From positions 1 through 5,482 of the forward strand of contig JAKAMR010000021.1 of the NCBI GenBank assembly GCA_021812785.1: a stretch of DNA of 5,482 bases, in the 5' to 3' direction. How positions within the stretch are numbered: the stretch's first letter is position 1; every line of letters starts with the position of its first letter. The stretch comes from Nitrospirota bacterium (GTDB taxonomy: Bacteria; Nitrospirota; Thermodesulfovibrionia; Thermodesulfovibrionales; JdFR-88). Shown piece by piece: positions 4,958 through 5,482 of the stretch. A program made the position numbers and the translations under genes. The notes below the pieces were generated by a model. It saw nothing but the letters and a program-made list of their open reading frames with translations. It was not told the origin of the DNA and did no database searches.

Positions 4958-5272
4958 ATGGATAGACTGGACGACATAAGCCCGGGGGACTGTGTGAAAA
5001 CCCCAGACGGACGCATAGCCAGGGTGCGTGAAGTGTCTGCAAAAAAACGCGGATACAGGGTGCGCGTGCGCAGGATGTCCGGCAGGACTTCGCAGTTTCT
5101 TATGTTTACCAGGGGCGAGCTTGAGAGCGTGCCCTGCCCGAAGGGCTGGATGAGCCCGGAGGGATACAACCGGTATCTGCAGGCCACGCTGGAGAAAATG
5201 CGGCAGAGGCTTTCCCTTGAGAAAAAACAAAAATACCATACAGGGTCAAAACAAAGGGGAAAACCTAAATGA
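4958..5272 (+). CDS. Small basic hypothetical protein
   Basis: The product has 104 residues. I cannot name its family. Residues 5-56 look like a small beta-barrel of the KOW/SH3/Tudor type: DISPGDCVKTPDGRIARVRE, then strands YRVRVRRM and SQFLMFTRGELESV. A PCPKGWMSPEGYNRYLQATL helix follows (59-78), then a Lys/Arg-rich tail. The charge suggests nucleic-acid or ribosome contact, which is inferred. The ATG directly follows an in-frame TGA (4955-4957), so the start cannot be further upstream. The only strong Shine-Dalgarno-like run (GGAGGG, 4929-4934) is 23 bases away, too far for normal use. A weak promoter may exist (TGTACT at 4893, TAGAAT at 4916). It is transcribed divergently from the GYD operon. 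Confidence 0.75.
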   Translation: MDRLDDISPGDCVKTPDGRIARVREVSAKKRGYRVRVRRMSGRTSQFLMFTRGELESVPCPKGWMSPEGYNRYLQATLEKMRQRLSLEKKQKYHTGSKQRGKPK

Positions 5273-5331
5273 AACGGTTGCCGGAAAAAACGGAAGCGAT
5301 TTTGAGATAGGTTCTGGGTGAGGGGACATGA
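5269..5331 (+). pseudogene. Tiny reading frame interrupted by TAG, coupled at both ends
   Basis: An ATG at 5269 overlaps the stop of the upstream gene (ATGA) and reads MKRLPEKTEAILR before TAG (5308-5310). The same frame then reads VLGEGT and stops at a TGA (5329-5331) that overlaps the DUF488 ATG. TAG could derive from a Glu codon (GAG), which would give ILREVLGEG. Overlap at both ends is suggestive, but about 20 residues is too little to prove a gene. Confidence 0.2.
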
Positions 5332-5482
5332 TCAAAATAAAAAGGGTTTATGAAAAACCGGAGCGCGGCGATGGGCTGAGGGTCCTCGTGGACAGGGTGT
5401 GGCCGCGGGGGCTCAAAAAAGAGCAGGCAGGCGTGGACATCTGGATGAAGGAAATAGCGCCAAGCACCGGGCTCAGGAAATG
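5328..5482 (+). CDS. DUF488 family protein, YeaO-like, N-terminal fragment
   Basis: The first 51 codons are present and the rest lies beyond the window. The sequence opens [19 protein letters not shown] and continues [20 protein letters not shown], then [12 protein letters not shown]. This is the signature of the YeaO-like DUF488 family: [KR]-R-[VAI]-Y-[DE], then G-x-R-[VI]-L-V-D-R-x-W-P-R-G, then W-x-K-[ED]-[IL]-[AT]-P-S-x-x-L-R-K. Full members are about 115-125 residues, cytoplasmic, and of unproven function; they are sometimes mislabelled as MarR regulators. GGTGA, 7-11 bases before the ATG and followed by a G-run, should serve as ribosome binding site. It probably shares a transcript with the 4958 gene, 55 bases upstream. 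Confidence 0.9.
   Translation, partial: MIKIKRVYEKPERGDGLRVLVDRVWPRGLKKEQAGVDIWMKEIAPSTGLRK

Noticed and set aside
4834..5187. 117-aa minus-strand open frame opposite the small basic gene
   Set aside because: The plus-strand frame has a coherent domain-like sequence, while this one does not.

Overview
The window looks like a stretch of bacterial chromosome next to the edge of an integrated mobile element. No single gene fixes the organism. The combination of an SBBP beta-propeller protein, a GYD-domain protein, a YeaO-like DUF488 protein and frequent AGG, ATA and GGG codons suggests an environmental Nitrospirota or former Deltaproteobacteria lineage. This is an inference from gene style, not a measured assignment.

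Left end (1 to about 550), AT-rich with no complete gene. On the minus strand are the first 28 codons of a RelE/HigB-like toxin. Its promoter has a 10-bp perfect palindrome lying between, and overlapping, the -35 and -10 boxes. The toxin start codon sits almost at the predicted transcription start, so the message may be leaderless. Next come short direct repeats (GTAGCAGAA type), a hairpin-forming inverted repeat, and the 5' half of a tRNA-Leu(UAA) gene with its own promoter. The tRNA is cut exactly at the end of the anticodon loop. I read this as an attachment-site junction, or the scar of one, for an element lying to the left.

Centre (about 498 to 4730) is a minus-strand operon read from right to left. 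It encodes a 93-aa GYD-domain protein, an 881-aa exported seven-repeat SBBP protein with a C-terminal fibronectin-III-like domain, a 228-aa membrane-anchored protein with a degenerate PLD-like domain, and an unrecognised protein. The first two junctions are 4-base ATGA overlaps, so the first three proteins are probably translationally coupled. The last gene has an in-frame TGA at 676-678, yet its reading frame continues convincingly to 550, and a strong hairpin begins 5 bases later. The original gene end was therefore probably at 550.

The most unusual protein feature is in the 881-aa product. Its fibronectin-like domain is split by about 50 residues carrying a hydrophobic stretch, an RRRRK cluster, a second hydrophobic stretch, and a lipobox-like Cys followed by glycines.

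Right end (4731 to 5482) has a divergent intergenic region with two inverted repeats. It is followed by a plus-strand gene for a small basic protein of unknown function, a tiny interrupted reading frame, and the first 51 codons of a DUF488/YeaO-like gene. The joint job of the central operon cannot be read from sequence. An envelope-located assembly of propeller protein plus membrane partner is the most that can be inferred.
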